Source: Paracoccaceae bacterium
GTDB taxonomy: Bacteria; Pseudomonadota; Alphaproteobacteria; Rhodobacterales; Rhodobacteraceae
DNA: 64,000 bases
NCBI GenBank assembly: GCA_028874915.1
Contig: JAPPHA010000018.1
Location: forward strand, 1-64,000
Direction: 5' to 3'
Positions 48,877 to 58,565 of this stretch are shown piece by piece. Position 1 is the stretch's first letter. Every line of letters starts with the position of its first letter. Made by a program: the position numbers and the translations under genes. Under the pieces are notes generated by a model. That model was not told where the DNA came from. It saw only the letters and a program-made list of their open reading frames with translations, and searched no databases.

Positions 48877-49482
48877 ATGGACGTGATCCTGCTGCAACGG
48901 GTGCCCAAGCTCGGACAGATGGGCGATGTGGTCTCGGTCAAGAAGGGGTACGCTCGAAACTTCCTGCTTCCGAAAGGCCGGGCCCTGCGGGCGACCGATA
49001 CCAATCTTCGCTATTTCGAAACAGAGAAAGCGCGAATTGAAGCCCAAAATCTCGAACAGAGCCAGGAGGCCGAAGCCGTTGCCAAGCGCCTTGAAGGGCA
49101 GCTGTTCGTTGTCATTCGGTCGGCATCGGATTCTGGATCCCTTTACGGTTCGGTCACCAGCCGAGACATCGCCCAGGCGGCACTAGAGGGCGGATTCGAA
49201 ATCGATCGCAGCCAATGTGTCCTCGACCGGCCCATAAAGGAGTTGGGAATGCGCGATGTCACGATCAGCCTGCACCCCGAGGTTCAGTGTTCGGTCGTCG
49301 TGAATGTCGCCCGGTCCGAAGCCGAAGCCGAGCTGCAGGCCGCAGGCAGGGACGTCGGCGATGTCGTGGCCGAAGAAGAGCAGAAAGCGGACGCCGAGAT
49401 GGCCGATCTTTTCGATGATCTCGGCGCGGCTGCTGTCGAAACCCTTGGCGAGGACATCGAATCCGACGACACCGCATCCTGA
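48877..49482 (+). CDS. rplI: 50S ribosomal protein L9
   Basis: 201 residues. The N-terminal domain is [37 protein letters not shown], joined by a long helix ([20 protein letters not shown]) to the C-terminal domain ([20 protein letters not shown]). It is about 50 residues longer than E. coli L9 owing to an acidic tail ([20 protein letters not shown] and on), a common alphaproteobacterial extension. It ends the rpsF-rpsR-rplI operon. Confidence 0.97.
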   Translation: MDVILLQRVPKLGQMGDVVSVKKGYARNFLLPKGRALRATDTNLRYFETEKARIEAQNLEQSQEAEAVAKRLEGQLFVVIRSASDSGSLYGSVTSRDIAQAALEGGFEIDRSQCVLDRPIKELGMRDVTISLHPEVQCSVVVNVARSEAEAELQAAGRDVGDVVAEEEQKADAEMADLFDDLGAAAVETLGEDIESDDTAS

Positions 49483-49870
49483 ACGGAGCCCTTCGCGCGC
49501 AATCGTTCCGTCACGGCTTACGAAAACGCGGCAATCTCGATCCTGTCCACTTCGTTCCTGTCCACTTCGGCCAGGCCCGAATGCACATTTGATTGACACG
49601 GGACCGGAGTCGATTGCGCCAACCGGTGACTCGGGCCTGGCGCTTGTTCGCGACAGTGTGTAGCTCCTTGAGTGGCCGTTCATTGGTTTCAGTCCACTAC
49701 TCCGCCTGGACCGGACCGTCCTAGCTGACTTCGAATCCGCTTGAATTGACGGCGGATGACCCCGAATATCGCCGTGTCGACGACCGTGGTCCGCCAAGGC
49801 GTCATGCCACGTTTAGAGCATGACACCTTAGGATCTCCCAAGAGGATAACGATCAGTTCGGGAGGATCTC
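49483..49870. other. gap of about 390 bases after rplI
   Basis: No open frame with family likeness and no RNA gene recognised. It separates the ribosomal operon from the DUF2237 gene and should contain that gene's promoter. Confidence 0.4.
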
Positions 49871-50260
49871 GTGAAAATCAGTCTTCAACGCGCTGAAAGC
49901 ACCAATGTCCTTGGCGAACCCCTGAAACCCTGTTCGTTCGATCCGATGACCGGATTCTACCGCGACGGGTGCTGCAACACCGGACGGGACGATCACGGGC
50001 GCCACACTGTCTGCTGCCAGGTCACCGACGCCTTTCTGGAGTTTTCCAAAAGTCGCGGAAATGACCTGAGCACGCCGAGACCGGAATTTGGCTTCCCGGG
50101 TCTCCGGGATGGCGACCGCTGGTGTCTCTGTGCCGACCGATGGATGGAGGCGGTGCTCCACGATTCGGCGCCAAAGGTGATTCTGGAAAGTACGCACAGG
50201 GATACGCTGTCGACGATCCCCTTCGGCGTCCTCAGGAAATACGCTCTGGACGTCAACTGA
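49871..50260 (+). CDS. DUF2237 family protein
   Basis: 129 residues from GTG 49871, with GGAGG six bases before it. The DUF2237 signature is strong: TNVLGEPLKPCSFDPMTGFY, RDGCCNTGRDDHGRHTVCCQ, EFSKSRGNDLSTPRPEFGFP and GDRWCLCADRWMEAVLH. Members are about this size and carry several conserved cysteines (here C21, C34, C35, C48, C49 and two in WCLC), which suggests metal or redox chemistry. The function is unknown. It stands alone. Confidence 0.93.
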   Translation: MKISLQRAESTNVLGEPLKPCSFDPMTGFYRDGCCNTGRDDHGRHTVCCQVTDAFLEFSKSRGNDLSTPRPEFGFPGLRDGDRWCLCADRWMEAVLHDSAPKVILESTHRDTLSTIPFGVLRKYALDVN

Positions 50261-50912
50261 TCCCGAAGCGTTGTACCGGTCGCTCTGGGAATATGCCGGC
50301 AGTAAGATCGCGGAATTCGTGTTGGGCCTGACGAGTCCCCCGTTTCCGGGCACCGGCGGAATCCACAAGTTGCTCTGGGCCGGATCCGGACACGGGACGC
50401 GGAAAGGTCATCGTGCTGTCGTGACCTGTGACGCCAACCCGGAAGCGATCACGTCCTGACGGCCCGTACGTTCCCGATCGGGCAATCCGCGTGTTTGTCG
50501 CCGACATCAATCAGGAGTCCGAGGCTGTGATCATGGCCCCCGGCGAGATTGGCGACGACGGACAGCAGCGTCATTTCTTGGCGCCGTGAGCGATCGCGAC
50601 GACAGGTCCTGGACCGGGAAAAGGGATATGGGCGAACAACCAAACCTTCAGCCCGTGGAATCACCCTCACCCCGCAATCGAGGCCGAGGCATCGCTGGTG
50701 CAAAACCCTTGGTGGTTCTTTCGGGCAAGACTTCGGTGGGTTTCCGACGGCCCGCTGTACTTCATTGTGCCGCGGTATCCCTTCGTCACCGAGTGTGATT
50801 GGCAATCTCCAATTGCCAAAACCGTGCCAGACGTCAACTCAGGTTTCGGGCCGGGCGGACTTTGAACCCGATCGGAAGGCACACTGGTCCAGGGCTTACC
50901 GTCAAGTCCGGG
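50261..50912. other. 650-base gap with one possible SDR remnant
   Basis: No intact gene. Apart from the possible SDR fragment at 50482-50589, the short frames on either strand have no family likeness. The gap separates DUF2237 from the convergent SDR operon. Confidence 0.45.
50482..50589 (+). pseudogene. possible short-chain dehydrogenase remnant
   Basis: The frame AIRVFVADINQESEAV, then EIGDDGQQRHFLAP with TGA at 50587-50589, resembles the second strand and helix of an SDR (GARVxVADINxExxxxxxxEI...). It has no start and no cofactor loop before it. Only about 35 residues, so this is a weak call. Confidence 0.3.
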
Positions 50913-51647
50913 CTAAGGAAGGCTGAGCTTGGCCAGACGACCGCCATCCACGACGTAAGTCTGCCCCGTGATGAATCCGCTCTCTTCGGCCGCCAGGAAT
51001 GCCACGAGCGCCGCCACATCTTCGGGAGCACCGGTCCGACCCACAGGGTGGATGCGCGCCAGGTCACGGCGGAATGTCGCCGGGTCCGGCATGGATTCGA
51101 TGAATTCATGGTTCAGATTGGTATCGATCCACCCCGGTGCTACGGAGTTGCAGTGGATACCCTCGGACGCGTGGTCCACGGCCACGGCACGGGTGAGCCC
51201 GTGCAATCCGGCCTTTGACGCGCAGTAGGCCGCATGTCCGGGATTGGCTCCGAGCCCTTCGAGGGATCCGATATTGACGATGCTTCCCCCTCTCTTCCGC
51301 AAATGCGGCAGTGCCGCCCGGATCATCAGGAATGGCGCGGTCAGGTTTACAGCAAGGCAACGCTGCCAGTCCCTGACGCCCAAGTCCTCAATTCGGGACT
51401 CCTGCATTGTCCCGGCGTTGTTGACGAGGACATCCAGCCGTTCGGCGCGGGAAACGACCTCTGCCACGACGCTGTCGGGCGACGTGACATCGGTAAAATC
51501 GGCCTTGATCCCTTCAGCCTCCGTATCCACGCCCCGCTGTGCGGTAAAGACTCGCGCACCTTCGTCACGCAACCGCCGGACGATGGCTTGCCCAATCCCG
51601 CTTCGACCGCCGGTAACCAACGCGACCTTGCCGTCAAACCGCTTCAT
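50913..51647 (-). CDS. short-chain dehydrogenase/reductase (SDR)
   Basis: 244 residues, from ATG 51647, which overlaps the stop of the upstream SDR by four bases (ATGA). Rossmann loop GKVALVTGGRSGIGQAIVRR, LDVLVNNAGTMQESRIEDLG, Ser-Tyr-Lys in IVNIGSLEGLGANPGHAAYC with AYCASKAGLHG, and PGWIDTNLNHEFIES. The C-terminal TGQTYVVDGGRLAKLSLP is usual. It probably oxidises a hydroxyl in a catabolic pathway shared with the next SDR and the enolase-superfamily enzyme. The substrate cannot be told. Confidence 0.92.
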   Translation of the reverse strand: MKRFDGKVALVTGGRSGIGQAIVRRLRDEGARVFTAQRGVDTEAEGIKADFTDVTSPDSVVAEVVSRAERLDVLVNNAGTMQESRIEDLGVRDWQRCLAVNLTAPFLMIRAALPHLRKRGGSIVNIGSLEGLGANPGHAAYCASKAGLHGLTRAVAVDHASEGIHCNSVAPGWIDTNLNHEFIESMPDPATFRRDLARIHPVGRTGAPEDVAALVAFLAAEESGFITGQTYVVDGGRLAKLSLP

Positions 51648-52378
51648 GACACCGGCTTCCCGCCATTCACCTCGATTACGGCACCGCACACGTAGCGTGC
51701 CGCACCCGAGGCCAGGAAGAGCACCACATCGGCAATGTCCTCGGGCTCCGCGATACGGCCCAAGGGTACCGTTTTGCCCAACTCAACCACTGCTGAATCC
51801 GAGTCGAAACCGCGTTCCTCGAAACCGGAACGCAGCATGGGCGTGTTCACCTCGTTGGGGCAGACAGCGTTTACCCGGATTCCCTGGTGCGCGTGATCCA
51901 TCCCCATGCACTGCGTCAATGATGCGATTGCCGCCTTGGTCATGCAATAAAGAGCGTGGTTCGGCCCTGGCGCCCTGGCTCCCCAGCAAGACGCAATGTT
52001 GACGATGGCTCCTCCGCCCGTGGCTGCCATGATCGGAATTGCGGCGCGGCAGATGCGGAATGGTGCCTCGACATTGACGCCCATCGACCGCTCCCAGTCC
52101 AAATCCGAGGTCTCGGTGATCGGTCCCCGCGTGATGACTCCGGCGTTGTTCGTGACGATGTCCAGCCCGCCGAGCGCGTCAAAAGCTGCCAAGGCCAGTC
52201 CGTCGGCATAGGATGCATCCAGCAGATCACCCTGCAGGTGCTTTTCGGCCGCGAAAGTGCAGACATCCTTGTCGGCCACGGCCACCCGGGCGCCCTCGGC
52301 ACGCAGCCGCGCGACGATGGCCCTTCCGATACCGCCGGCCGCACCGGTCACCAGGGCCGCTTTCCCTTCAAACCTCAC
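51644..52378 (-). CDS. short-chain dehydrogenase/reductase (SDR), second in operon
   Basis: 244 residues from GTG 52378, with GAGGAG nine bases before. Cofactor loop GKAALVTGAAGGIGRAIVAR, catalytic Ser-Tyr-Lys in IASCWGARAPGPNHALYCMT (YCMTK), PNEVNTPMLRSGFEERGFDS, and the end CGAVIEVNGGKPVS. It is about 16 bases downstream of the enolase-superfamily gene and coupled to the SDR behind it. It has an unusual ASCWGARAPGPN loop before the Tyr. Probably the second oxidation step of the same pathway. Confidence 0.92.
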   Translation of the reverse strand: MRFEGKAALVTGAAGGIGRAIVARLRAEGARVAVADKDVCTFAAEKHLQGDLLDASYADGLALAAFDALGGLDIVTNNAGVITRGPITETSDLDWERSMGVNVEAPFRICRAAIPIMAATGGGAIVNIASCWGARAPGPNHALYCMTKAAIASLTQCMGMDHAHQGIRVNAVCPNEVNTPMLRSGFEERGFDSDSAVVELGKTVPLGRIAEPEDIADVVLFLASGAARYVCGAVIEVNGGKPVS

Positions 52379-52394
52379 TGTATTCACTCCTCGG

Positions 52395-53498
52395 TCAGAA
52401 GCTCGCAACAAGTGTTCCGAACATGCCCTCGTCCGGCACGACGCCCAGTCCCGGCCCGGTCGGAGCGGCGATATGACCGCGTTCGATCCGGATGCCATTT
52501 CCGGAATCGTAGTGATCCTCAATGTAAGGTGCCGCTAGCCAGACACCGTCCAGAAGATCGGGGCGGACCGTCGCGCCGATCTGAACGCAGGCTGCGGCGA
52601 TGATGTCGCCCCCCCAGCTGTCGTCACAGGTATGCGGCAGGTTTTGAGACTCGCAGATGTCACGAAACGTGCGCATGTTCTGCAATCCACCGATGCGCGT
52701 CACTTTCATGCTGAAACCGTCGACCAATCCGGTTCCTGCCGCCGAGATGACCGCGTTCAGATCGACGCTGCTCTCGTCCATGTAGACGGCGTGATTTACC
52801 TGCGGGCGGATTTTCTTCAATTCCTCCACGGTATCACAAGGCTGTTCCATGATGAACGGAATGTCCGGGCACTCGCGGCTGATGCGCAACGCATCCCGGG
52901 TGGTCAGACCGCGGTTTCCATCGATTGAGAGGCGAATTCCCGTGTTACCGATCACTTCCCAGACTTTCCGGATCGTCTCGATATCGGTTTCAACCGGGTG
53001 GCCGCCGACCTTGACTTGCAGGCGAGGATAACCCTCGGACATCTTTTCGCCTGCCAAACGGGCGACGTCATCGGGAACGCCGACGCCGATGGCGTAGTAG
53101 GAGGGAACGAGGTCGGTTGCCGCACCGCCCAGGAGTTCGGCTACGCTGATGCCGAGCGACTTTCCAAGAAGGTCATGCGCGGCAATGTCGATCGCCGCCT
53201 TGGCATAGTTGTGACCTGTGAGCAGGGTGTTCATACTGCGGTGCAGCATTGATGGCCAGATTTCCACCCCGTACAGCCCCTTGGCGAGCTCAATCAGTGC
53301 GGCCCGCGCCCCGCCGGAATGGGACTCGGCATAGGTCGGGCCGACCGGACAAGTCTCCCCCCAGCCGACGGTGCCATCTTCAGAAACCAGCTTGACCAAG
53401 GTGGTGTCCAGCACATGAACCTCCGCGTTGGCCATCGTGTAAGGACCGCTCTTGACCGGTAGATCGTGGGAATAGATGTGGATTTCCTTGATCTTCAC
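52395..53498 (-). CDS. enolase-superfamily enzyme (mandelate racemase / muconate lactonizing group)
   Basis: 367 residues from GTG 53498, with AGGGGGA just before it. The N-terminal capping domain is [40 protein letters not shown]. In the barrel, the lysine K163 (LQVKVGG), the metal ligands D193 (SIDGNRG), E218 (FIMEQPC) and D241 (YMDESS), and the second lysine K265 (SMKVTRIGG) are visible. Two opposing lysines suit a racemase, epimerase or proline/betaine dehydratase of the cis-3-hydroxyproline or hydroxyproline-betaine type rather than a simple sugar-acid dehydratase. The two SDRs follow in the operon. Substrate inferred only in outline. Confidence 0.88.
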   Translation of the reverse strand: MKIKEIHIYSHDLPVKSGPYTMANAEVHVLDTTLVKLVSEDGTVGWGETCPVGPTYAESHSGGARAALIELAKGLYGVEIWPSMLHRSMNTLLTGHNYAKAAIDIAAHDLLGKSLGISVAELLGGAATDLVPSYYAIGVGVPDDVARLAGEKMSEGYPRLQVKVGGHPVETDIETIRKVWEVIGNTGIRLSIDGNRGLTTRDALRISRECPDIPFIMEQPCDTVEELKKIRPQVNHAVYMDESSVDLNAVISAAGTGLVDGFSMKVTRIGGLQNMRTFRDICESQNLPHTCDDSWGGDIIAAACVQIGATVRPDLLDGVWLAAPYIEDHYDSGNGIRIERGHIAAPTGPGLGVVPDEGMFGTLVASF

Positions 53499-54369
53499 TT
53501 GTGTCCCCCTTTGTACGCCGGGTCTTGGCAGGATCAACGATTAGCGTCCGAATCCAGTTCGTGGCGCGCCGCTACCGGCAGGACGCGGGTTGCTGTTTCG
53601 AGCCCGATGATGCGCTCAGCCTCAAGTGGCCCATGTCACGGAGAGTGTGCAACCCGGACATCGCGATGCCATCGAAACCCGGTCACGCTGGGCAGGCACC
53701 TGCAATCCCAGTTGCATACGCCGGATCGGTGCACATTGACCACGTCCCGGCAGGGTTGGCTTTGGAATCGGGCGGCTTGCGCTGTCCGGAACACGCAGCC
53801 GGTTCCTGAGACCTGGTGCAACCGGTCCTTCAATTGCAATGCTGGATCGGAACGTGGTCCGCACCGGAATCCCTCCGCGCATGGCTCGAACCGGACCTGC
53901 CGGAAAGACGGTGACGCTCCGTTTCGCGCCGCCTGCGCCCACCTCGTGCCGACGGTCAGCCTCATGTGACGTTCGTTATTCACGTCATCAATTGCCGGCT
54001 TACACAGTTTGCCCACCATCGTGTACGAACTGGATCCGGAAGACCTGCGCACCCCGTTTGGCCAATTCTCGTGGCCGACTCGCCGAACAGGGCACCCAAC
54101 TGGCTGTAATCCCGTCGTGAAGTGTGAGTCGCCTTGGAGACCGGACCGGGATTCGATACCAAGATGGTGTTTGGTCGCGTCTGTGACCCGGACCGAAAAC
54201 GGTTGCGCCGACATCCCGTCATGACTAGCTTCAGGCTGGCAACCTGGGCGGCACACGGATGGGGTTTGCCGTCACCTTCCCGGGAACCCTTCCATGCGTT
54301 GAACGAACCGGTTATCCGCCATCCAAAGACGCGCCTGACCCGATCTTCGGCCAAACTTGGAGCAGAGAG
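53499..54369. other. 870-base gap between divergent genes
   Basis: The starts of the enolase-superfamily gene (-) and the aminotransferase gene (+) face away from it. Several overlapping frames on both strands have no family likeness. It must carry two promoters but is three to four times longer than needed, so it looks like decayed coding DNA. I could not identify any family. Confidence 0.45.
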
Positions 54370-55752
54370 ATGGACTCACTGATCTTCACCAACGACATCG
54401 ACGAGGTGATCGAGAACGACCGTGCCCATATCTGGCATCATCTGACTCAGCACAAACCATTCGAGACCGTCGACCCTCGCATTATCGTCGGAGGCAAGGG
54501 CTTGCGGGTCTGGGACGCTCGCGGAAAGGAACATGTGGATGCGCTGTCCGGTGGCGTCTGGACAGTCAACGTGGGTTACGGGCGTGAACGGATCGCCAAT
54601 GCAATCCGGGACCAACTGATCAAGCTCAATTACTTTGCCCACTCCGCTGGTTCCATACCGGGATCCGTCTTTGCACGGCAACTCATCGAACGGATGCCAG
54701 GCATGAGCCGGGTATATTTCCAGAATTCCGGTTCCGAAGCCAATGAAAAGGCCTTCAAGATGGTCCGCCAGATCGCGCACAAACGCCATGGCGGTCGGAA
54801 ATACAAGATTCTCTTTCGGGAACGTGACTATCACGGGACGACGATCACGGCCCTCTCCGCCTGCGGGCAACCCCAACGGGCGGTGCAGTACGGCCCGTTC
54901 ACCCCTGGGTTCGTCGAGGTCCCGCACTGTCTCGAATATCGCAGCCAATGGGGACCGTGCGAAGATTACGGTGTCCGCGCTGCCCGAGCGATCGAGGACG
55001 TCATCCTCCGCGAGGGCCCGGATACCATTGGCGCTATCTGCCTTGAGCCCATGACGGCCGGCGGTGGCGTGATTCCGCCGCCGGAAGGGTACTGGGAAAC
55101 TGTGCAGGACATCTGCCGGAAACACGACATCCTGATCCACATCGATGAAGTGGTCTGCGGCCTCGGACGCATCGGCAGCTGGTTCGGCTACCAGCAATTC
55201 GGCGTCAAGCCGGACATGGTGACTATGGCCAAGGGCGTCGCCTCGGGCTACGCGGCCATCGCCTGTCTGGTCACGACAGAGGACGTCTTCCAGATGTTCA
55301 AGACCGACCCGGATGATCCACTGGACTATTTCCGTGATATTTCGACCTTTGGCGGCTGCACGGCGGGACCAGCTGCAGCCATCGAGAACATGGCAATCGT
55401 CGAGGACGAGGACCTCCTGGCGAATACACTTGCAATGGGTGACTATCTTGATGAACGGCTCCGTGCGCTTCAGGATTGTCATGTCGTCATCGGAGATGTT
55501 CGCGGGCGAGGACTGTTCTACGGCCTCGAGTTGGTGAGTGATCGGGAATCCCGGGAACCGGTACCGGAATCGCAGGCGCAGGCCGTGGTTGCCGACTGCA
55601 TGAATCAAGGCGTCATCATTGGCGTGACCAATCGCAGTCTCCCAGGATTCAACAACACGCTATGCCTGAGTCCGGCTCTCATCGCGAACCGTGATGATCT
55701 CGATCAGATCGTCGATGCCATGGATGCGGCACTCGGCCGCGTCTTCCGTTGA
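54370..55752 (+). CDS. class III aminotransferase, taurine-pyruvate type
   Basis: 460 residues from ATG 54370 (GAGAG before it). PLP enzyme of fold type I. Sequence such as DRAHIWHHLTQHKPFETVDP, VDALSGGVWTVNVGYGRERI, YFQNSGSEANEKAFKMVRQI, YHGTTITALSACGQPQRAVQ, PHCLEYRSQWG and HIDEVVCGLGRIGSWFGYQQ closely follows taurine:pyruvate aminotransferase (Tpa). The Schiff-base lysine is in MVTMAKGVASGYAAIACLVT. Tpa converts taurine and pyruvate to sulfoacetaldehyde and alanine. No xsc or taurine transporter is in view, so taurine is not proved; related enzymes take other amines. Confidence 0.88.
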   Translation: MDSLIFTNDIDEVIENDRAHIWHHLTQHKPFETVDPRIIVGGKGLRVWDARGKEHVDALSGGVWTVNVGYGRERIANAIRDQLIKLNYFAHSAGSIPGSVFARQLIERMPGMSRVYFQNSGSEANEKAFKMVRQIAHKRHGGRKYKILFRERDYHGTTITALSACGQPQRAVQYGPFTPGFVEVPHCLEYRSQWGPCEDYGVRAARAIEDVILREGPDTIGAICLEPMTAGGGVIPPPEGYWETVQDICRKHDILIHIDEVVCGLGRIGSWFGYQQFGVKPDMVTMAKGVASGYAAIACLVTTEDVFQMFKTDPDDPLDYFRDISTFGGCTAGPAAAIENMAIVEDEDLLANTLAMGDYLDERLRALQDCHVVIGDVRGRGLFYGLELVSDRESREPVPESQAQAVVADCMNQGVIIGVTNRSLPGFNNTLCLSPALIANRDDLDQIVDAMDAALGRVFR

Positions 55753-55944
55753 CGGGAACCGGCGTAACGCTGGCCACGGATTTCGGACCGGGTGCCGTTC
55801 GGCATTAGCAGCCGTATCCGGACTTGTCGTCGCACCTCCGAGGTCCCTGAAGGGACTGCATGTCCGTGAACAGGTTACGACCACGAACCGAATTCGGGGC
55901 CGCACGCTCATGTCCTGTCTCTGACCGACTCCACCGGTGACTGA

Positions 55945-58122
55945 ATGGCCGATTCCACGGATCCCCTGGTCGTCTTCACCCCATCCGGGAAACGCGGCCG
56001 ATTCCCGGTCTCAACGCCGGTTCTGTCGGCGGCTCGTCAGCTTGGCGTCGATCTCGACAGCGTCTGTGGGGGAAGGGGAATCTGCTCTCGCTGCCAGGTC
56101 ACTCCGGCCTATGGCGCCTTTCCCAAACACGGTGTCACGGTTGGCGACGACGCGCTCTCGGCATGGAACCCGGTCGAGGAGAGATACAGGTCAAAGCGCG
56201 GGCTGACTCCCGGCCGGCGCCTCGGATGCCAGGCGCGAATCCATGGGGACGTTGTCATTGATGTCCCTCCGGAATCACAAGTTCACCGGCAAGTCGTCCG
56301 CAAGCGCGCCGAGGCCCGCGACATCGTCGTCAGCCCGGCCGTGAAACCGTTCTATGTCGAAGTCGATCCCCCTGACATGCACGAGCCTTCAGGCGACCTG
56401 GAGCGTTTGGCTCGGGCGTTCCGGATCCAGTGGCAGGTTAACGACGTCGCAATAGAGTCTCACCTGCTGCCGACACTGCAGACCGCCCTTCGCAAAGGCA
56501 ACTGGACGATCACCTGTGCCCTTCGGCGCCGAACCGCCGACGCCGTTCCGTCGATCATCCATGTTTGGCCAGGCTACTTTGACGGAGACATTCACGGCCT
56601 CGCCATTGACCTCGGCTCGACGACGATCGCGGCCCATTTGTGCGATCTCAGGACTGGTGACGTACTCGCGTCCGCAGGGAGAATGAATCCGCAAATCAGA
56701 TTTGGTGAAGACCTGATGAGCCGCGTTTCCTATGCGATGATGAATCCGGGAGGCGATCGGGAAATGACGGAGGCTGTCCGGGAGGGCATGAATGCCTTGA
56801 TTGGCGATGTCGCTCTGGAAGCCGGGATAGACCGGTCATCAATTCTTGACATGGCTCTCGTCTGCAATCCCGTCATGCATCACCTTTTCCTGGGAATTGA
56901 CCCTGTTCAGCTGGGCCAGGCACCCTTCGCTCTCGCGTTTTCCTCCGCCCGGTCGATCCTGACCTCAAGCGTCGGACTCGACGTCAACCCGGGTACTGAG
57001 GTTTATATCCTGCCGTGCATTGCCGGCCACGTCGGCGCAGACGCTGCCGGCGTTGCGTTGTCGGAATCGCCGCATGCCTCCAAGGATCTGGTGCTCATCG
57101 TCGATGTTGGCACCAACGCGGAGATCATACTCGGGAGGGAAGGACGGGTGCTCGCCTGTTCCTCACCGACTGGTCCGGCATTTGAGGGAGCGCAGATCTC
57201 TTGCGGCCAGCGGGCGGCCCCGGGGGCCATCGAGCGGGTCCGGATCGATGCTATCTCCGGCGAGCCCAGGTTCCGGGTTATCGGATCCGATCTGTGGTCG
57301 GACGAGGATGGATTTACCGACAGCATAGAAAAGACCGGCATAACCGGGATTTGCGGTTCCGGTATCATCGAACTGGTCGCCGAGATGCGTCGCGCCGGTC
57401 TCCTCGATCCAACTGGCCTGATCGGTTCTCCGGAACAGACAGGGTGTCAACGGTGTTTTCTTGATGGCCGGACCTATTCCTATCGACTCGTGGGAAGCGA
57501 CGAACCGTCCCTGGTCCCGTCGAGTCACTCAGAATCCGACGCATCGGGGGCACCCGACCCTGCAGCCCCGGCGAATCGCCCCGAAATCACCGTTTCCAAC
57601 CGCGATGTCCGCGAAATCCAGATGGCCAAGGCTGCGCTCTATTCCGGCGCCCGGCTTCTCATGGACAAGTTCGGCGTCGACAGCGTCGACAGGATTGTGC
57701 TTGCCGGCGCCTTCGGTTCGCATATCTCGCCACTGCACGCGATCATTCTTGGAATGATACCCGACTGCCCGCTTGAGAAGGTTTCATCGGCGGGCAACGC
57801 GGCCGGGACCGGTGCCAGAATTGCGCTGCTCAATGTCGGGTCGCGCCATGAAATCGAGGCGGCTGTCCAATCGATCCACAAGATCGAGACGGCGATCGAA
57901 CCGCGTTTTCAAGAACACTTTGTCAATGCGACGAACATTCCGAACGCCGTCGAGCCATTTCCGATTCTCGAAACCGAGGTTTCGCTTCCCAATTGCCACT
58001 TCAATATTGGTGGTTCCCGAAGTCAGGACATTTCCTCTGGCGACGGTCGGTCCGGGCGAAACCGGCGGAGCGGGCGGAGGCGTGCAGGACACAAGGCCAG
58101 TGACGTCAGGGGTAAGACCTGA
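55945..58122 (+). CDS. RACo-like ferredoxin/ASKHA corrinoid-activator (DUF4445)
   Basis: 725 residues. An N-terminal plant-type [2Fe-2S] domain (C41, C47 and C50 in SVCGGRGICSRCQV, C95 in LGCQARI) precedes a linker and an ASKHA ATPase domain from about residue 217 (GLAIDLGSTTIAAHLCDLRT) with DVGTNAEIILGREGRVLACS and GICGSGIIELVAEM. This is the layout of RACo, which reduces inactive corrinoid proteins for methyl transfer. The C-terminus has an Arg/Gly-rich tail (RSGRNRRSGRRRAG). No corrinoid protein or methyltransferase gene lies within this window, so its partner is unknown. It follows the aminotransferase after about 190 bases. Confidence 0.88.
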   Translation: MADSTDPLVVFTPSGKRGRFPVSTPVLSAARQLGVDLDSVCGGRGICSRCQVTPAYGAFPKHGVTVGDDALSAWNPVEERYRSKRGLTPGRRLGCQARIHGDVVIDVPPESQVHRQVVRKRAEARDIVVSPAVKPFYVEVDPPDMHEPSGDLERLARAFRIQWQVNDVAIESHLLPTLQTALRKGNWTITCALRRRTADAVPSIIHVWPGYFDGDIHGLAIDLGSTTIAAHLCDLRTGDVLASAGRMNPQIRFGEDLMSRVSYAMMNPGGDREMTEAVREGMNALIGDVALEAGIDRSSILDMALVCNPVMHHLFLGIDPVQLGQAPFALAFSSARSILTSSVGLDVNPGTEVYILPCIAGHVGADAAGVALSESPHASKDLVLIVDVGTNAEIILGREGRVLACSSPTGPAFEGAQISCGQRAAPGAIERVRIDAISGEPRFRVIGSDLWSDEDGFTDSIEKTGITGICGSGIIELVAEMRRAGLLDPTGLIGSPEQTGCQRCFLDGRTYSYRLVGSDEPSLVPSSHSESDASGAPDPAAPANRPEITVSNRDVREIQMAKAALYSGARLLMDKFGVDSVDRIVLAGAFGSHISPLHAIILGMIPDCPLEKVSSAGNAAGTGARIALLNVGSRHEIEAAVQSIHKIETAIEPRFQEHFVNATNIPNAVEPFPILETEVSLPNCHFNIGGSRSQDISSGDGRSGRNRRSGRRRAGHKASDVRGKT

Positions 58123-58373
58123 CGGCTGGACTGTGGACTCTGTGAACCCCTTTTTCCGAGAACCGCCGGGCAACTCCACACAAGCAGGTTGAGAAACTCG
58201 GACTGCAACTGGATTGTCGAAGCGTTCCGGCGGGAGCGGGAATCGTTCATTCAGCGTGTGTCGGCCGAAATCCGGGACTGGATCATCCCCGCGCGACCAT
58301 GCCACTGAGACCACCAGTCTTTGGTGAAATCCGGGACAGTCGTCTGAAGGACCGAAAAGAGCGAATATTCCGT

Positions 58374-58400
58374 TGACTGGGCGATTCACACGACTATCCT
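58374..58400 (+). promoter_or_regulatory. candidate promoter of tRNA-Gly
   Basis: TTGACT (58374-58379) and TATCCT (58395-58400) precede the tRNA start by 12 bases. The 15-base spacing is short; a 16-17 base spacing would need a shifted -10. Confidence 0.4.
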
Positions 58401-58411
58401 CGAGCACGGAC

Positions 58412-58485
58412 GCGGGTATGGTGAAAGGGTATCACACGAGCTTCCCAAGCTCTCGTTACGGGTTCGATTCCCGTTACCCGCTCCA
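58412..58485 (+). tRNA. tRNA-Gly (anticodon CCC)
   Basis: 74 bases with CCA encoded. Acceptor stem GCGGGTA / TACCCGC (7 of 7 pairs), D arm GTGA / TCAC, anticodon arm CGAGC-TTCCCAA-GCTCT with anticodon CCC in the seven-base loop, variable loop CGTT, T arm ACGGG-TTCGATT-CCCGT, discriminator T. The first anticodon-stem pair is C opposite T and so unpaired; all other stems are sound. It reads GGG codons. Confidence 0.95.
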
Positions 58486-58532
58486 CGTACCAACAGTGTG
58501 CTTGATCCCGAAATCCGACGAACGACGGCTAT

Positions 58533-58565
58533 TGCCCGGCGATTTGCCATGACGTTTGCCGGGCA
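58533..58565 (+). repeat. perfect 8-base inverted repeat after the tRNA
   Basis: TGCCCGGC (58533-58540) and GCCGGGCA (58558-58565) enclose a 17-base loop, 48 bases behind the tRNA. It has no T-run, so terminator function is uncertain. Confidence 0.3.

Noticed and set aside
53636..54256. 206-codon minus-strand frame in the 870-base gap
   Set aside because: No domain, signal or conserved motif visible; left as part of the gap.
54376..55608. 410-codon minus-strand frame
   Set aside because: Antisense shadow of the taurine-type aminotransferase.
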